A DNA stretch of 18,772 nucleotides from DAOUBA01 sp034432855 (GCA_034432855.1 DAOUBA010000151.1:1-18772); one strand, 5' to 3'; positions 7,127 through 13,633 are shown, counted from the stretch's first letter. Program-made: numbers and translations. Notes: generated from the letters alone by a model not told the origin.

Positions 7127-7564
7127 ATGAGTAAGACTGCTCCTGCTCTGTCAATACCGGTCAGACCCACGCTCGACACGCCGTTTCACATTGACTACGG
7201 CTGGTGGGAACGCAAGGGCCTGCAGATCAACGTCGAATTGCGCAGCCACCTGTGTCAGGAACACCAGGCCACTTTCGGCGAGGATTTCGACACCGAAAAG
7301 ACCGATTGGGTGGATATGCGGACAGGCGAAGTGGCGAGAGTGGACGGGCTGCAACACGTATTGCAGGTACATTGCAGCAAACAGCCCGATTACATCAACG
7401 AGAATCTGTCGCTGGTGGATGCGATCTTTCGCGTGTTCCTGGCAAACGGCAACAAGCCGCTGACGTGCAAAGAGTTAGGCAGCATCCTGGGCCGCCCGGC
7501 AGAGACCATCCTGCACACACTGGGAGGTCTGCAGGTTTACAAGGGTATCCGCCCGGTGTCGTGA
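7127..7564 (+). CDS. Unrecognised 145-residue protein with winged-helix-like C-terminus
   Basis: The second gene of the operon, starting 6 bases after the stop of the 529-residue protein and without a clear Shine-Dalgarno. The N-terminal half contains HIDYGWWERKG and a short LCQEHQ (Cys-x2-His) and later VHCSK, which could form a metal site, although only two cysteine or histidine pairs are seen. The C-terminal half, from about residue 90, reads SLVDAIFRVFLANGNKPLTC, then KELGSILGR and ILHTLGGLQVYKGIRPV. This is the helix-turn-helix-wing pattern of small DNA-binding domains. The tight pairing suggests the two proteins form a complex. Function is unknown. A strong terminator follows at 7591. 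Confidence 0.75.
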   Translation: MSKTAPALSIPVRPTLDTPFHIDYGWWERKGLQINVELRSHLCQEHQATFGEDFDTEKTDWVDMRTGEVARVDGLQHVLQVHCSKQPDYINENLSLVDAIFRVFLANGNKPLTCKELGSILGRPAETILHTLGGLQVYKGIRPVS

Positions 7565-7590
7565 GGACGGCCACAAAGTCCTGTCTCCCC

Positions 7591-7617
7591 GCGCCGCGAC
7601 AATGTCGCGGCGCCTTT
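7591..7617 (+). terminator. Intrinsic terminator after the unknown gene pair
   Basis: A 9-bp perfect GC-rich stem GCGCCGCGA/TCGCGGCGC (7591-7599 with 7605-7613) around a 5-nt loop is followed by CTTTGATTTC. It lies 27 bases after the stop at 7564 and separates the pair from the tRNA promoter. Confidence 0.75.
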
Positions 7618-7637
7618 GATTTCATGCAGGCCGATGC

Positions 7638-7666
7638 TTGACATAGAAACGCCATTCGGTTAGAAT
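7638..7666 (+). promoter_or_regulatory. Promoter of the split tRNA-Arg gene
   Basis: A consensus -35 TTGACA (7638-7643), a 17-nt spacer and -10 TAGAAT (7661-7666). The predicted start near 7673 leaves a 5-nt leader before the first tRNA base at 7678. No second promoter is seen before 8031, so the two following genes may also depend on it. Confidence 0.85.
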
Positions 7667-7677
7667 ACCCCTACGAT

Positions 7678-8024
7678 GCCCCAGTAGCTCAACTGGACAG
7701 AGCGCCGGACTTTAACAAGGGAGTGCCCGTGCAGAAATGCACAGCGTAGAACCCCGCTATATGCTGGAACGCCCTGAAGCCGTTGTCGCCACAACGTAGC
7801 TCGCGAGAGCAGGCGTGAAGGCTCTAGAAGCATAACGGATTGGGCTATCAGCAGGGAACCCTACTTGAGCGTCGGGACTCCTCAGAGACTATACGCGGGG
7901 CACCTAAACGGGCAAGGCCGAAGGTGATGATATAGTCCAGACCCCAACAGCCTGATGGTTGGCCGGTGAAAGCCGGTGGGGTATGCTAATCCGATGGCTG
8001 CAGGTTCAAGTCCTGCCTGGGGCA
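7678..8024 (+). tRNA. tRNA-Arg(UCU), split by a group I intron
   Basis: Exon 1 is 7678-7712 and exon 2 is 7986-8024; joined they give a 74-nt tRNA. The acceptor stem GCCCCAG/CTGGGGC is perfect. The D arm GCTC/GAGC has a 9-nt loop containing GG. The T arm GCAGG/CCTGC has a TTCAAGT loop. The discriminator is A73 and CCA is not encoded (CCT follows). The anticodon loop after joining is C-U-U-C-U-A-A, giving anticodon UCU, which reads AGA/AGG. The intron lies between positions 34 and 35, inside the anticodon. The anticodon stem has one C27-A43 mismatch (7705 and 7994). The tRNA can be formed only after splicing. Confidence 0.93.
7713..7985 (+). ncRNA. Group I self-splicing intron in tRNA-Arg(UCU)
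   Basis: About 273 nt, with the helices of a group I ribozyme. P1 pairs exon ACUU (7709-7712) with GAGU (7721-7724), placing a U-G wobble at the 5' splice site. P2 is GTGCA/TGCAC with a GAAA loop (7729-7742). P3 pairs 7752-7757 CCCCGC with 7895-7900 GCGGGG. P4 pairs 7762-7766 with 7849-7853. P5 pairs 7771-7774 with 7842-7845, extended by CCGTT/AACGG (7780-7784/7834-7838). P7 pairs 7887-7893 GACTATA with 7931-7937 TATAGTC. P8 is CACC/GGTG (7901-7904/7923-7926). A P9 region (7941-7982) closes with ACCCC/GGGGT. The last base is G (7985), the expected omega G. No endonuclease gene is inside. Confidence 0.93.
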
Positions 8025-8030
8025 CCTGAA

Positions 8031-8504
8031 ATGGGAGACAGAACAGACAGCACAAACGACGAAGCGGCCCGGTCAAACCTGGCCCGGTTGGCCGAGGCAT
8101 TGTTGCGCTATTACAACGTGACGGAACCGCCAGTACCCATCGAGCGGATGCTGAAAGAGCCACCAGCCGGGCTGACCACAATTGATTCCGACCAGGTTTC
8201 CTACATCATGGAGCATGGGCTGTACCGCTACGCGCCACGCCTGGCGATGGCCCGCCTGCTCTACCGCGAGATTGCCAACAGCGCGACAGCCATGGAAGCG
8301 CTGGGGGTCGAGGTCTCCCCACCCATCTCCCATGCCGACATGAGACTGTTCGCGCGCTACCTGTTGATGCCCGCAGACTGGATCACAACGCTATACCAGC
8401 AGGGGCTCTCCGTCGAGCAGATCAGCGCCTACCTGCAGGTACCCCCTGACGCCGTGATCACACGCCTGGCCGAACTGGAACTGCACATACCAGCCCAGCC
8501 GTGA
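8031..8504 (+). CDS. ImmA/IrrE-like protein lacking the zinc-protease motif
   Basis: A 157-residue protein with the ImmA/IrrE-type order: an N-terminal helix (ARLAEALLRYYNV), PPVPIERML near 33-41, then a segment where family proteases have R-F-T-x-A-H-E-L-G-H but this reads RLAMARLLYREI (70-81), so HExxH is absent. LFARYLLMPADWI (106-118) and a closing helix-turn-helix-like SVEQISAYLQVPPDAVITRL (127-146) fit the family. It is therefore predicted to be a non-proteolytic relative. It begins 6 bases after the tRNA 3' end with no Shine-Dalgarno, so tRNA 3' processing would yield an almost leaderless mRNA. Its stop overlaps the GTG start of the next gene. Family assignment is by pattern and moderately certain. 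Confidence 0.75.
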   Translation: MGDRTDSTNDEAARSNLARLAEALLRYYNVTEPPVPIERMLKEPPAGLTTIDSDQVSYIMEHGLYRYAPRLAMARLLYREIANSATAMEALGVEVSPPISHADMRLFARYLLMPADWITTLYQQGLSVEQISAYLQVPPDAVITRLAELELHIPAQP

Positions 8505-10165
8505 AAGCCGTCACCGTCGAAGAAATGCGCCGCATCGAGGCGGCCTCCGATGCCGCCGGTCACTCCTACGCCAAGATGATGGAACGAGCCGGGGGTGCTG
8601 TGGCTGAGGCTATCCTCGTACGCCGAGAAGTACGTGACCTGCAAGTGTTGGTGTTGGTAGGACCGGGCAACAACGGCGGTGATGGGCTGGTTGCCGCGCG
8701 CTACCTGGCGCAGGCCGGCGCCCCTGTGACCTGCTACCTGCTCAAACCCCGCGACCCCGCCACAGACGAGAACTGGCGTCTGGTACAGGAACGGGGGATC
8801 GCGTGCGCGCTGGCTGCAGAGGATAAGAACTGGCGCAACCTCCAGCGCCTGGCACAAGAAGCCAACGTAATCGTGGACGCGCTGCTGGGCACCGGCGTGC
8901 GCCTGCCCTTGCAGGGCCCATTGGCCGAGATGCTCGGCGTGGTGAGCCGGACAATCGCCACGCGCAGACAAGCGCCCCGCGATTCTTTGACTGCCCTTAT
9001 CCCCACCTCCACCCCGGCCGAACAGGCAGCGCCATTCGTCGTGGCTGTGGATGGGCCCAGCGGCCTGGATTATGACAGCGGCGCACTGGATGAAGCCGCC
9101 ATTCCTGCCGACCTCACCGTGACCTTTGCATACCCTAAGCAGGGACACTTCCGCTTCCCTGGCGCGGGTGCGCTGGGAGAACTGCTCGTCGCCGACATCG
9201 GCACCGATCCGGCACTGGCAGAGGGCGTGGCACTGGAAGTGGTCACACCGGAGATGGTACGAGGGTGGCTACCGCCGCGCCCGCCCGACGCCCACAAGGG
9301 CACCTTCGGGAAGGCGCTGATCGTGGCCGGCTCGGTGAACTACACCGGGGCAGCCTATCTGGCCGGCGCCGCAGCAACTCGCGCCGGGGCCGGGCTGGTC
9401 ACCCTGGCGCTTCCTGCCGCGATCCACGCCGCGGTCGCCGCCCGGCTGGCGGAAGCAACCTACCTGCTCCTGCCCTGCGAACTGGGGGTCATCGCCGCTC
9501 AGGCCGCCGGGGTGGTGACCGAGCGACTGGGGGAATACGACGCGCTGCTCGTGGGGCCGGGCCTGGGCCACGAGCGCGAGACCGTTGCCTTTGTTGAGGC
9601 GCTGCTGAGCGGGTGCGAACGCCGACGCGTCGGTTTTGCGGCAGCCGCGCGGAACAAATCCGCACCATCCGCGTTGCCACCGCTGATCGTAGATGCCGAC
9701 GGGCTGAATATCCTGGCCGCAATGAAGGAGGGGCCACAACACCTGCCCGCCGGGAGCATCCTTACCCCCCACCCCGGCGAGATGGCCCGCCTCATAGGAT
9801 GCACCACTCGTGACGTGCAGGCCGATCGCGTGGCCACGGCGCGCTCACAAGCCGCCGCCTGGGGACAGGTGGTGGTGCTCAAGGGCGCCTACACCGTCGT
9901 AGCTGCACCCGATGGCCGGACGGTCATCGAGCCGTTCGCCAACGCCGGGCTGGCGACGGCCGGCACCGGGGATGTGCTCGCGGGCACGATCGTCGCCTTG
10001 CGGGCGCAAGGGCTGGGTGCATTCGAGGCAGCCGCTGCCGGGGCCTACCTGCACGGGCTGGCCGGGGAACTGGCGCGGCAGAGATTCGGAGCGGCGGGCA
10101 TGGTGGCAGGAGATGTCATAACATACCTGCCGCAGGCATGGCAGCAGATCGAACGTAGCACGTAA
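8501..10165 (+). CDS. nnr: Bifunctional NAD(P)H-hydrate epimerase / ADP-dependent dehydratase
   Basis: A 554-residue fusion that repairs hydrated NADH and NADPH: the N-terminal YjeF_N domain epimerises R- to S-NAD(P)HX and the C-terminal ribokinase-like YjeF_C domain dehydrates S-NAD(P)HX using ADP. Epimerase motifs are VGPGNNGGDG (53-62), DALLGTG (126-132) and AVDGPSGLD (182-190). Dehydratase motifs are HKGTFGKALIVAGS (265-278), VGPGLG (351-356), VDADGLN (397-403), LTPHPGEM (421-428) and NAGLATAGTGD (481-491), with the catalytic Asp at 491. Two short insertions (about 148-178 and 372-393, the latter Arg-rich) lengthen it slightly compared with E. coli YjeF. The start is GTG 8501 overlapping the previous stop (GTGA), so translation is coupled. 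Confidence 0.95.
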   Translation: MKAVTVEEMRRIEAASDAAGHSYAKMMERAGGAVAEAILVRREVRDLQVLVLVGPGNNGGDGLVAARYLAQAGAPVTCYLLKPRDPATDENWRLVQERGIACALAAEDKNWRNLQRLAQEANVIVDALLGTGVRLPLQGPLAEMLGVVSRTIATRRQAPRDSLTALIPTSTPAEQAAPFVVAVDGPSGLDYDSGALDEAAIPADLTVTFAYPKQGHFRFPGAGALGELLVADIGTDPALAEGVALEVVTPEMVRGWLPPRPPDAHKGTFGKALIVAGSVNYTGAAYLAGAAATRAGAGLVTLALPAAIHAAVAARLAEATYLLLPCELGVIAAQAAGVVTERLGEYDALLVGPGLGHERETVAFVEALLSGCERRRVGFAAAARNKSAPSALPPLIVDADGLNILAAMKEGPQHLPAGSILTPHPGEMARLIGCTTRDVQADRVATARSQAAAWGQVVVLKGAYTVVAAPDGRTVIEPFANAGLATAGTGDVLAGTIVALRAQGLGAFEAAAAGAYLHGLAGELARQRFGAAGMVAGDVITYLPQAWQQIERST

Positions 10166-10209
10166 GAACGTAAATTACGCTTTACGCATTACGTCTTACG
10201 TATTACGTT
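10160..10209. repeat. TTACGNN heptamer repeat with hairpin between converging genes
   Basis: Five perfectly phased heptamers TTACGNN run from 10175 to 10209 (ends CT, CA, TC, TA, TT). An inverted partner, ACGTAAGAACGTAA at 10160-10173, pairs with 10189-10201 through 13 bp with one bulged A and overlaps the stop codon of the upstream gene. A T-rich tail (ACGTTTTATC) follows. Its place between two converging genes suggests a bidirectional terminator. Confidence 0.75.
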
Positions 10210-10237
10210 TTATCACGCGCTCGCTGCTCCAAGTAAA

Positions 10238-10588
10238 CTATGCGGCTGCGGGCTCCTTCTTCCCCTTCACTGCCACAGCAGCCTTCTTTGTCTCCTCGAC
10301 CGCTTCCGCCAAATGCTTTTGCCCCTCTTCCAGAATCACCTTGCTCTGGTGTTGAAGTTCCTCGGCGCGGCGCTTCACATCGGCAGCCACGGCCTCGACC
10401 TTGGCGCGAGCCTCAGACAGGCTATCTTCGGCTTTGTCCCGCAGTTCGACGCTCTTCTGCCGAATCTGCTCGCGAGTCTCCGCGCCGGATTGAGGCGCCA
10501 GGAGCAGGGCAACTCCCGCACCTACCAGCCCACCGACCAGGAAGCCGGCGAAGAAAGCACCGATCTCTCCACCACTGTTGTCGCTCAT
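10238..10588 (-). CDS. YtxH-domain protein
   Basis: A 116-residue protein. After MSDNSGGEIGAFF comes a Gly-rich single membrane helix, AGFLVGGLVGAGVALLLAP (about 14-32), then the YtxH signature QSGAETREQIRQKS and a long charged helical, probably coiled-coil region (35-105), ending in a Lys/Ala-rich tail. YtxH proteins are small membrane-anchored envelope or stress-associated proteins without a known enzymatic role. ATG 10588 is chosen because GAGGAGG lies 5 bases upstream; a longer in-frame form would start inside the intergenic region. The DUF948-like gene lies upstream with a 71-base gap, as in the Bacillus ytxG-ytxH arrangement. Confidence 0.87.
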   Translation of the reverse strand: MSDNSGGEIGAFFAGFLVGGLVGAGVALLLAPQSGAETREQIRQKSVELRDKAEDSLSEARAKVEAVAADVKRRAEELQHQSKVILEEGQKHLAEAVEETKKAAVAVKGKKEPAAA

Positions 10589-10659
10589 CACTACCTCCTC
10601 AAATGACGTATGTCTGCACCGGGTCCAGGTAACCCTGTGGAACAACCCTCGAACGTGCG

Positions 10660-11181
10660 CTACTTTTCCCGTTCCCCCACCTTACGCAACCCAGCGATCT
10701 CTCGCAGAATGGCCTGGAAACCGGCCAGGTATCCCGACCATTTGACCACCGGCGAGACGACGTTGTGGCTCACGAACCGCGTCGTGCCGCGCACGGTTGC
10801 CAGCGTCTCGTTGGCCGACTCCAGCATCGGGCGAATCTCGTCACGGAGCAGCACGACCAGCGACTGCACCTGCACCATCAGGATGATCAACAGGATGCCG
10901 ATGATCAGCGTCTCGAAGGCAACGAAAATGATGGCTGCGTCGCGCAGCAGGCTCACCACCACCGCCCCGGGGCTGGGAGGCGCCCCGGCATACGCTGCGT
11001 GATAGGCGTCTATCGAGATGAACACCAGCAGCACGATCAGCCCCGCCAGGAACACGCCGGCCACGATCAGGCTGACGATGAGCAGCCGCCGCGCCTTTCT
11101 CTCGGCAGGCGAAAGTTCGACGGGCAGGGGCGCTGCCGATTCGGGTGATGCAAGGGACTCAGGGTGGGGTTGACCGTCCAT
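10660..11181 (-). CDS. Two-TM membrane protein, YtxG/DUF948-like
   Basis: A 173-residue protein. Pro/Ala/Glu-rich N-terminus (1-28), first membrane helix about 34-57, second about 78-104, and a C-terminal region (LLRDEIRPMLESANETLATV, then FVSHNVVSPVVKWSGYLAGF) that resembles the DUF948 pattern of heptad-like helices with a conserved N-V-V-x-P-V. DUF948 usually has one membrane helix, so the match is partial. Start ATG 11181 has AGGAGG upstream with a 9-nt gap. A promoter within the end of mnmA (11267-11295) can serve it. Adjacency to YtxH supports the YtxG-like reading. Confidence 0.7.
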   Translation of the reverse strand: MDGQPHPESLASPESAAPLPVELSPAERKARRLLIVSLIVAGVFLAGLIVLLVFISIDAYHAAYAGAPPSPGAVVVSLLRDAAIIFVAFETLIIGILLIILMVQVQSLVVLLRDEIRPMLESANETLATVRGTTRFVSHNVVSPVVKWSGYLAGFQAILREIAGLRKVGEREK

Positions 11182-11266
11182 TGTATGGCCCTCCTGCTGC
11201 AATCTGGCTCGTAATCGCATAAAGCGCGACTACAGAAAGCGCGGCCGATTTGAAAAGCGCACCCAG

Positions 11267-11295
11267 ATTATAGCACGAATTCCGAGGGCATACAA
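11267..11295 (-). promoter_or_regulatory. Promoter inside the mnmA 3' end for the DUF948-like/YtxH pair
   Basis: On the minus strand, -35 TTGTAT (11295-11290), a 17-nt spacer and an extended -10 TGCTATAAT (hexamer 11272-11267). The TAA stop of mnmA (11270-11268) lies inside the TATAAT hexamer. The predicted leader is about 80 nt. Confidence 0.65.
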
Positions 11296-12350
11296 ATAGC
11301 GCCGCCCCCCAGCACGATCTCGTCCTCGTACAGCACCAGGAACTGGCCCGGCGTCAGGTCACGCTGAGGGGCATCGAAGCGCACGTGAGCACGCGCTGCA
11401 TCGAGCGGGGTCACAGTCACCGGCACAGGACGCGCGCGATAGCGGATCTGCGCTGTGGCACGGAAGGACGCGGCAGGCGGCTCGTCGCTGATATAGTGCA
11501 CTCCCTCAAGATAGCATTCGTCCCGGCCCAGTTCCGCTGCAGGGCCGACGATCAGGGCATTCTCGGCAGGGACGAGGGCGAGCACGTATAGAGGCTCCGC
11601 CGCCGGGATCCTCAACCCCTTTCGCTGGCCGACGGTGTAGGCCGGCAGGCCCCGGTGCTGGCCCAGCACGCGCCCCGAAGTATCGCGGATAGGGCCAGGC
11701 CGGAAAATATGAGGGGCGTGCTGGACGAGGAAGTGGCGATAGTCGCCATCGGTCAGGAAACACAAGTCCTGGCTTTCGGGCTGCTCCGCGACGGGCAGGG
11801 CCCGCTCGTGGGCGATGGCCCGCACCTGCTGCTTGGTCAACTCGCCCAGGGGGAACAGAACATGCGCCAGTTGCTCCTGCGAAAGCGCGTGCAGAAAGTA
11901 AGATTGATCCTTGCGACGGTCGCGCCCACGCAGCAGCCGATAGCCGTCGGGCTCTCTCGACACGCGAGCATAGTGCCCGGTTGCCAGGAACTCGGCGCCC
12001 TCGGCCCGCGCCCGCTCAAGCAGCCAGCCGAAACGGACCAGCCGGTTGCACGGAACACAGGGATTAGGCGTGCGTCCGGCAGCGTACTCGGCCACCAGAT
12101 AATCCACCACCTGCGCCTTGAACTCGCACGCGGCATTGAGGAGTTGGAAGGGGATGCCCAGGCACTCGGCGACGGCGATAGCGCGACAGACGCCATCGGG
12201 GGTACAGCAACGGTGGGCCTTGCCGTCCGGCTCCCCCCATAACCGCAGCATCATCCCGCTGACCGCGTATCCCTGCTCGACCAGCAGGGCTGCCGCAACC
12301 GCGCTGTCCACCCCACCGCTGAGGGCGACGACGATCCTGGCCCCGCCCAT
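11268..12350 (-). CDS. mnmA: tRNA-uridine 2-sulfurtransferase MnmA
   Basis: A 360-residue ATP-dependent enzyme that makes 2-thiouridine at wobble U34 of tRNA-Lys, -Glu and -Gln. The PP-loop is SGGVDS (11-16), followed by the MMLRLW strand. NPCVPCNRLVRF (96-107) contains the catalytic Cys (C101), and QDLCFL contains the second catalytic Cys (C197). GHYAR (125-129), GQHRGLPAYTVGQRKGL (230-246) and the C-terminal beta-barrel with RYRARPV complete the family. Length is normal. C98 sits where E. coli has an Asp, giving a C-x2-C plus distal Cys pattern. It starts 4 bases after the cysteine desulfurase stop, so the sulfur donor and acceptor enzymes are co-transcribed. Confidence 0.95.
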   Translation of the reverse strand: MGGARIVVALSGGVDSAVAAALLVEQGYAVSGMMLRLWGEPDGKAHRCCTPDGVCRAIAVAECLGIPFQLLNAACEFKAQVVDYLVAEYAAGRTPNPCVPCNRLVRFGWLLERARAEGAEFLATGHYARVSREPDGYRLLRGRDRRKDQSYFLHALSQEQLAHVLFPLGELTKQQVRAIAHERALPVAEQPESQDLCFLTDGDYRHFLVQHAPHIFRPGPIRDTSGRVLGQHRGLPAYTVGQRKGLRIPAAEPLYVLALVPAENALIVGPAAELGRDECYLEGVHYISDEPPAASFRATAQIRYRARPVPVTVTPLDAARAHVRFDAPQRDLTPGQFLVLYEDEIVLGGGAICMPSEFVL

Positions 12351-12354
12351 CTAC

Positions 12355-13518
12355 TCACTCGCTTCGCAACCGCTCGATGATGCCCGGCAGCACTTCCAAC
12401 ACGCGCGCGACGTCGGCCTCGCCGTTGCTGTGACCCAGAGTCAATCGCAGACTCCCGACGCCCCAATCACGGCACACCCCCATTGCTGCGAGCACGAATG
12501 AGGATTCGGGCTGTCCCTCCGCGCAGGCCGCACCCGAACTGGCCGCGATGCCCTCTAGATCAAGGCTCAGCACCAGTGCATCCCCCTCGACGCCACGGAA
12601 GGCGAAACTGGCATGGTGCGCCAGCCGCTCGGTGGGATGGCCGGTCAGACGACTGTCGGGAATGGAAGAGAGCACTCCTTCGATGAGTTGGTCGCGCAGC
12701 CGTTGCAGGCGGGCTGTCTCGGCTTTGCGCTCCTCCTCGGCCAGGCGCAACGCCGTCGCCAGCCCCACCGCCCCGGCAACGTTGACCGTGCCCGGGCGTC
12801 GTCCCCACTCGTGTCCCCCGCCGGTCAACAGCGGCACGAACGGCGTGTCGCGCCGGATATATAGAAGCCCCATCCCTTTCGGGCCATAGAACTTGTGCGC
12901 CGAAAGGGCCATCAAGTCCACGTTGAGGTCTTCCACATTCAGCGGTAGCCGTCCGGCGGCTTGCACAGCATCACTGTGGAATGGCACTCCCCGCTCGCGG
13001 CAGATACGCCCGAGCTCGGCCACGGGCTGCACTGTGCCTACCTCGTTGTTGGCCGCCATCACGCTCACCAGGATCGTGTCCGGGCGGATCGCTCTCGCAA
13101 CGTCATCCGGGTCCACGAGACCGTATCCGTCTACCGGCACGTGCGTGACTTCGAAACCGAACAGATCGCGCAATTGATCGGCGGTACGGCCTACCGCGTG
13201 ATGCTCGATTGGCGTGGTGACAATGTGGTTGCCACGCCCGCTGCGCTGGGCGGCCCAGGCCACGCCGTGCAAGGCCAGATTGTCCGCTTCGGTGCCGCTG
13301 CCCGTGAACACGATCTCGGCAAGACGGCAACCCAACACATCGGCGACCGTCTGACGGGCGCGCTCCAGCGCGTTGGCCGCCGCCTGACCAAAGGCGTGGG
13401 CCGACTCACTGTTGCCAAAGACCTCGCTCCAGTACGGCATCATCGCCTCGACCACGCGCGGGTCAACCGGAGTAGTCGCGGAGTGATCAAAATAGATACG
13501 ACGCTCAGGTGGGCTCAT
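12355..13518 (-). CDS. Cysteine desulfurase (IscS/NifS family)
   Basis: A 387-residue PLP enzyme that takes sulfur from cysteine as a protein-bound persulfide. Motifs: YFDHSATTPVDP (9-20), FTGSGTEADNLAL (71-83), PLP-stacking His in EHHAV (105-109), ANNEVGTVQP (156-165), HSDAVQ (181-186), PLP-binding Lys K209 in SAHKFYGPKG, and the active-site Cys C332 in SSGAACAEG. Being cotranscribed with mnmA, its main client is probably tRNA thiolation, as in the Bacillus yrvO-mnmA pair. The start is ATG 13518, chosen over ATG 13536 because the predicted transcription start is near 13520. This would make the mRNA essentially leaderless and explains the missing Shine-Dalgarno. Confidence 0.94.
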   Translation of the reverse strand: MSPPERRIYFDHSATTPVDPRVVEAMMPYWSEVFGNSESAHAFGQAAANALERARQTVADVLGCRLAEIVFTGSGTEADNLALHGVAWAAQRSGRGNHIVTTPIEHHAVGRTADQLRDLFGFEVTHVPVDGYGLVDPDDVARAIRPDTILVSVMAANNEVGTVQPVAELGRICRERGVPFHSDAVQAAGRLPLNVEDLNVDLMALSAHKFYGPKGMGLLYIRRDTPFVPLLTGGGHEWGRRPGTVNVAGAVGLATALRLAEEERKAETARLQRLRDQLIEGVLSSIPDSRLTGHPTERLAHHASFAFRGVEGDALVLSLDLEGIAASSGAACAEGQPESSFVLAAMGVCRDWGVGSLRLTLGHSNGEADVARVLEVLPGIIERLRSE

Positions 13519-13526
13519 CGGTCCGT

Positions 13527-13555
13527 ATTGTAGCATACGGTGTAGAGAGCGTCAA
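13527..13555 (-). promoter_or_regulatory. Promoter of the cysteine desulfurase-mnmA operon
   Basis: On the minus strand, -35 TTGACG (13555-13550), a 17-nt spacer and -10 TACAAT (13532-13527). The predicted start falls 1-4 bases before ATG 13518. It diverges from the promoter at 13563-13591. Confidence 0.75.
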
Positions 13556-13562
13556 CCAGAGT

Positions 13563-13591
13563 TTGCCTAGCATCCCGAATCGTGCTATACT
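13563..13591 (+). promoter_or_regulatory. Distal promoter of the DUF6754-MutL operon
   Basis: -35 TTGCCT (13563-13568), a 17-nt spacer and -10 TATACT (13586-13591). The -35 box lies 7 bases from the -35 of the divergent desulfurase promoter, so the two are likely to interfere. The leader would be about 105 nt. Confidence 0.65.
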
Positions 13592-13633
13592 GAATGTGTC
13601 AAATCACAGCAAGTAGCGCGTTCTCTATATCTT

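Noticed and set aside
7678..7684. First/last base-pair mismatch in the tRNA acceptor stem
   Set aside because: On recounting the C run, G7678 pairs with C8023 and the 7-bp acceptor stem is perfect.
7713..7985. Homing endonuclease or other protein encoded within the group I intron
   Set aside because: No reading frame of useful length lies within the intron, and all of its sequence is used by predicted helices.
7959..8030. N-terminal extension of the ImmA-like gene from a TTG at 7959
   Set aside because: The extension would translate the group I intron 3' end and the tRNA; ATG 8031 gives the natural family N-terminus.
8734..9012. Minus-strand frames opposite the NAD(P)H-hydrate repair gene
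   Set aside because: Both domains of the plus-strand enzyme are complete and collinear; the antisense frames show no recognisable motif.
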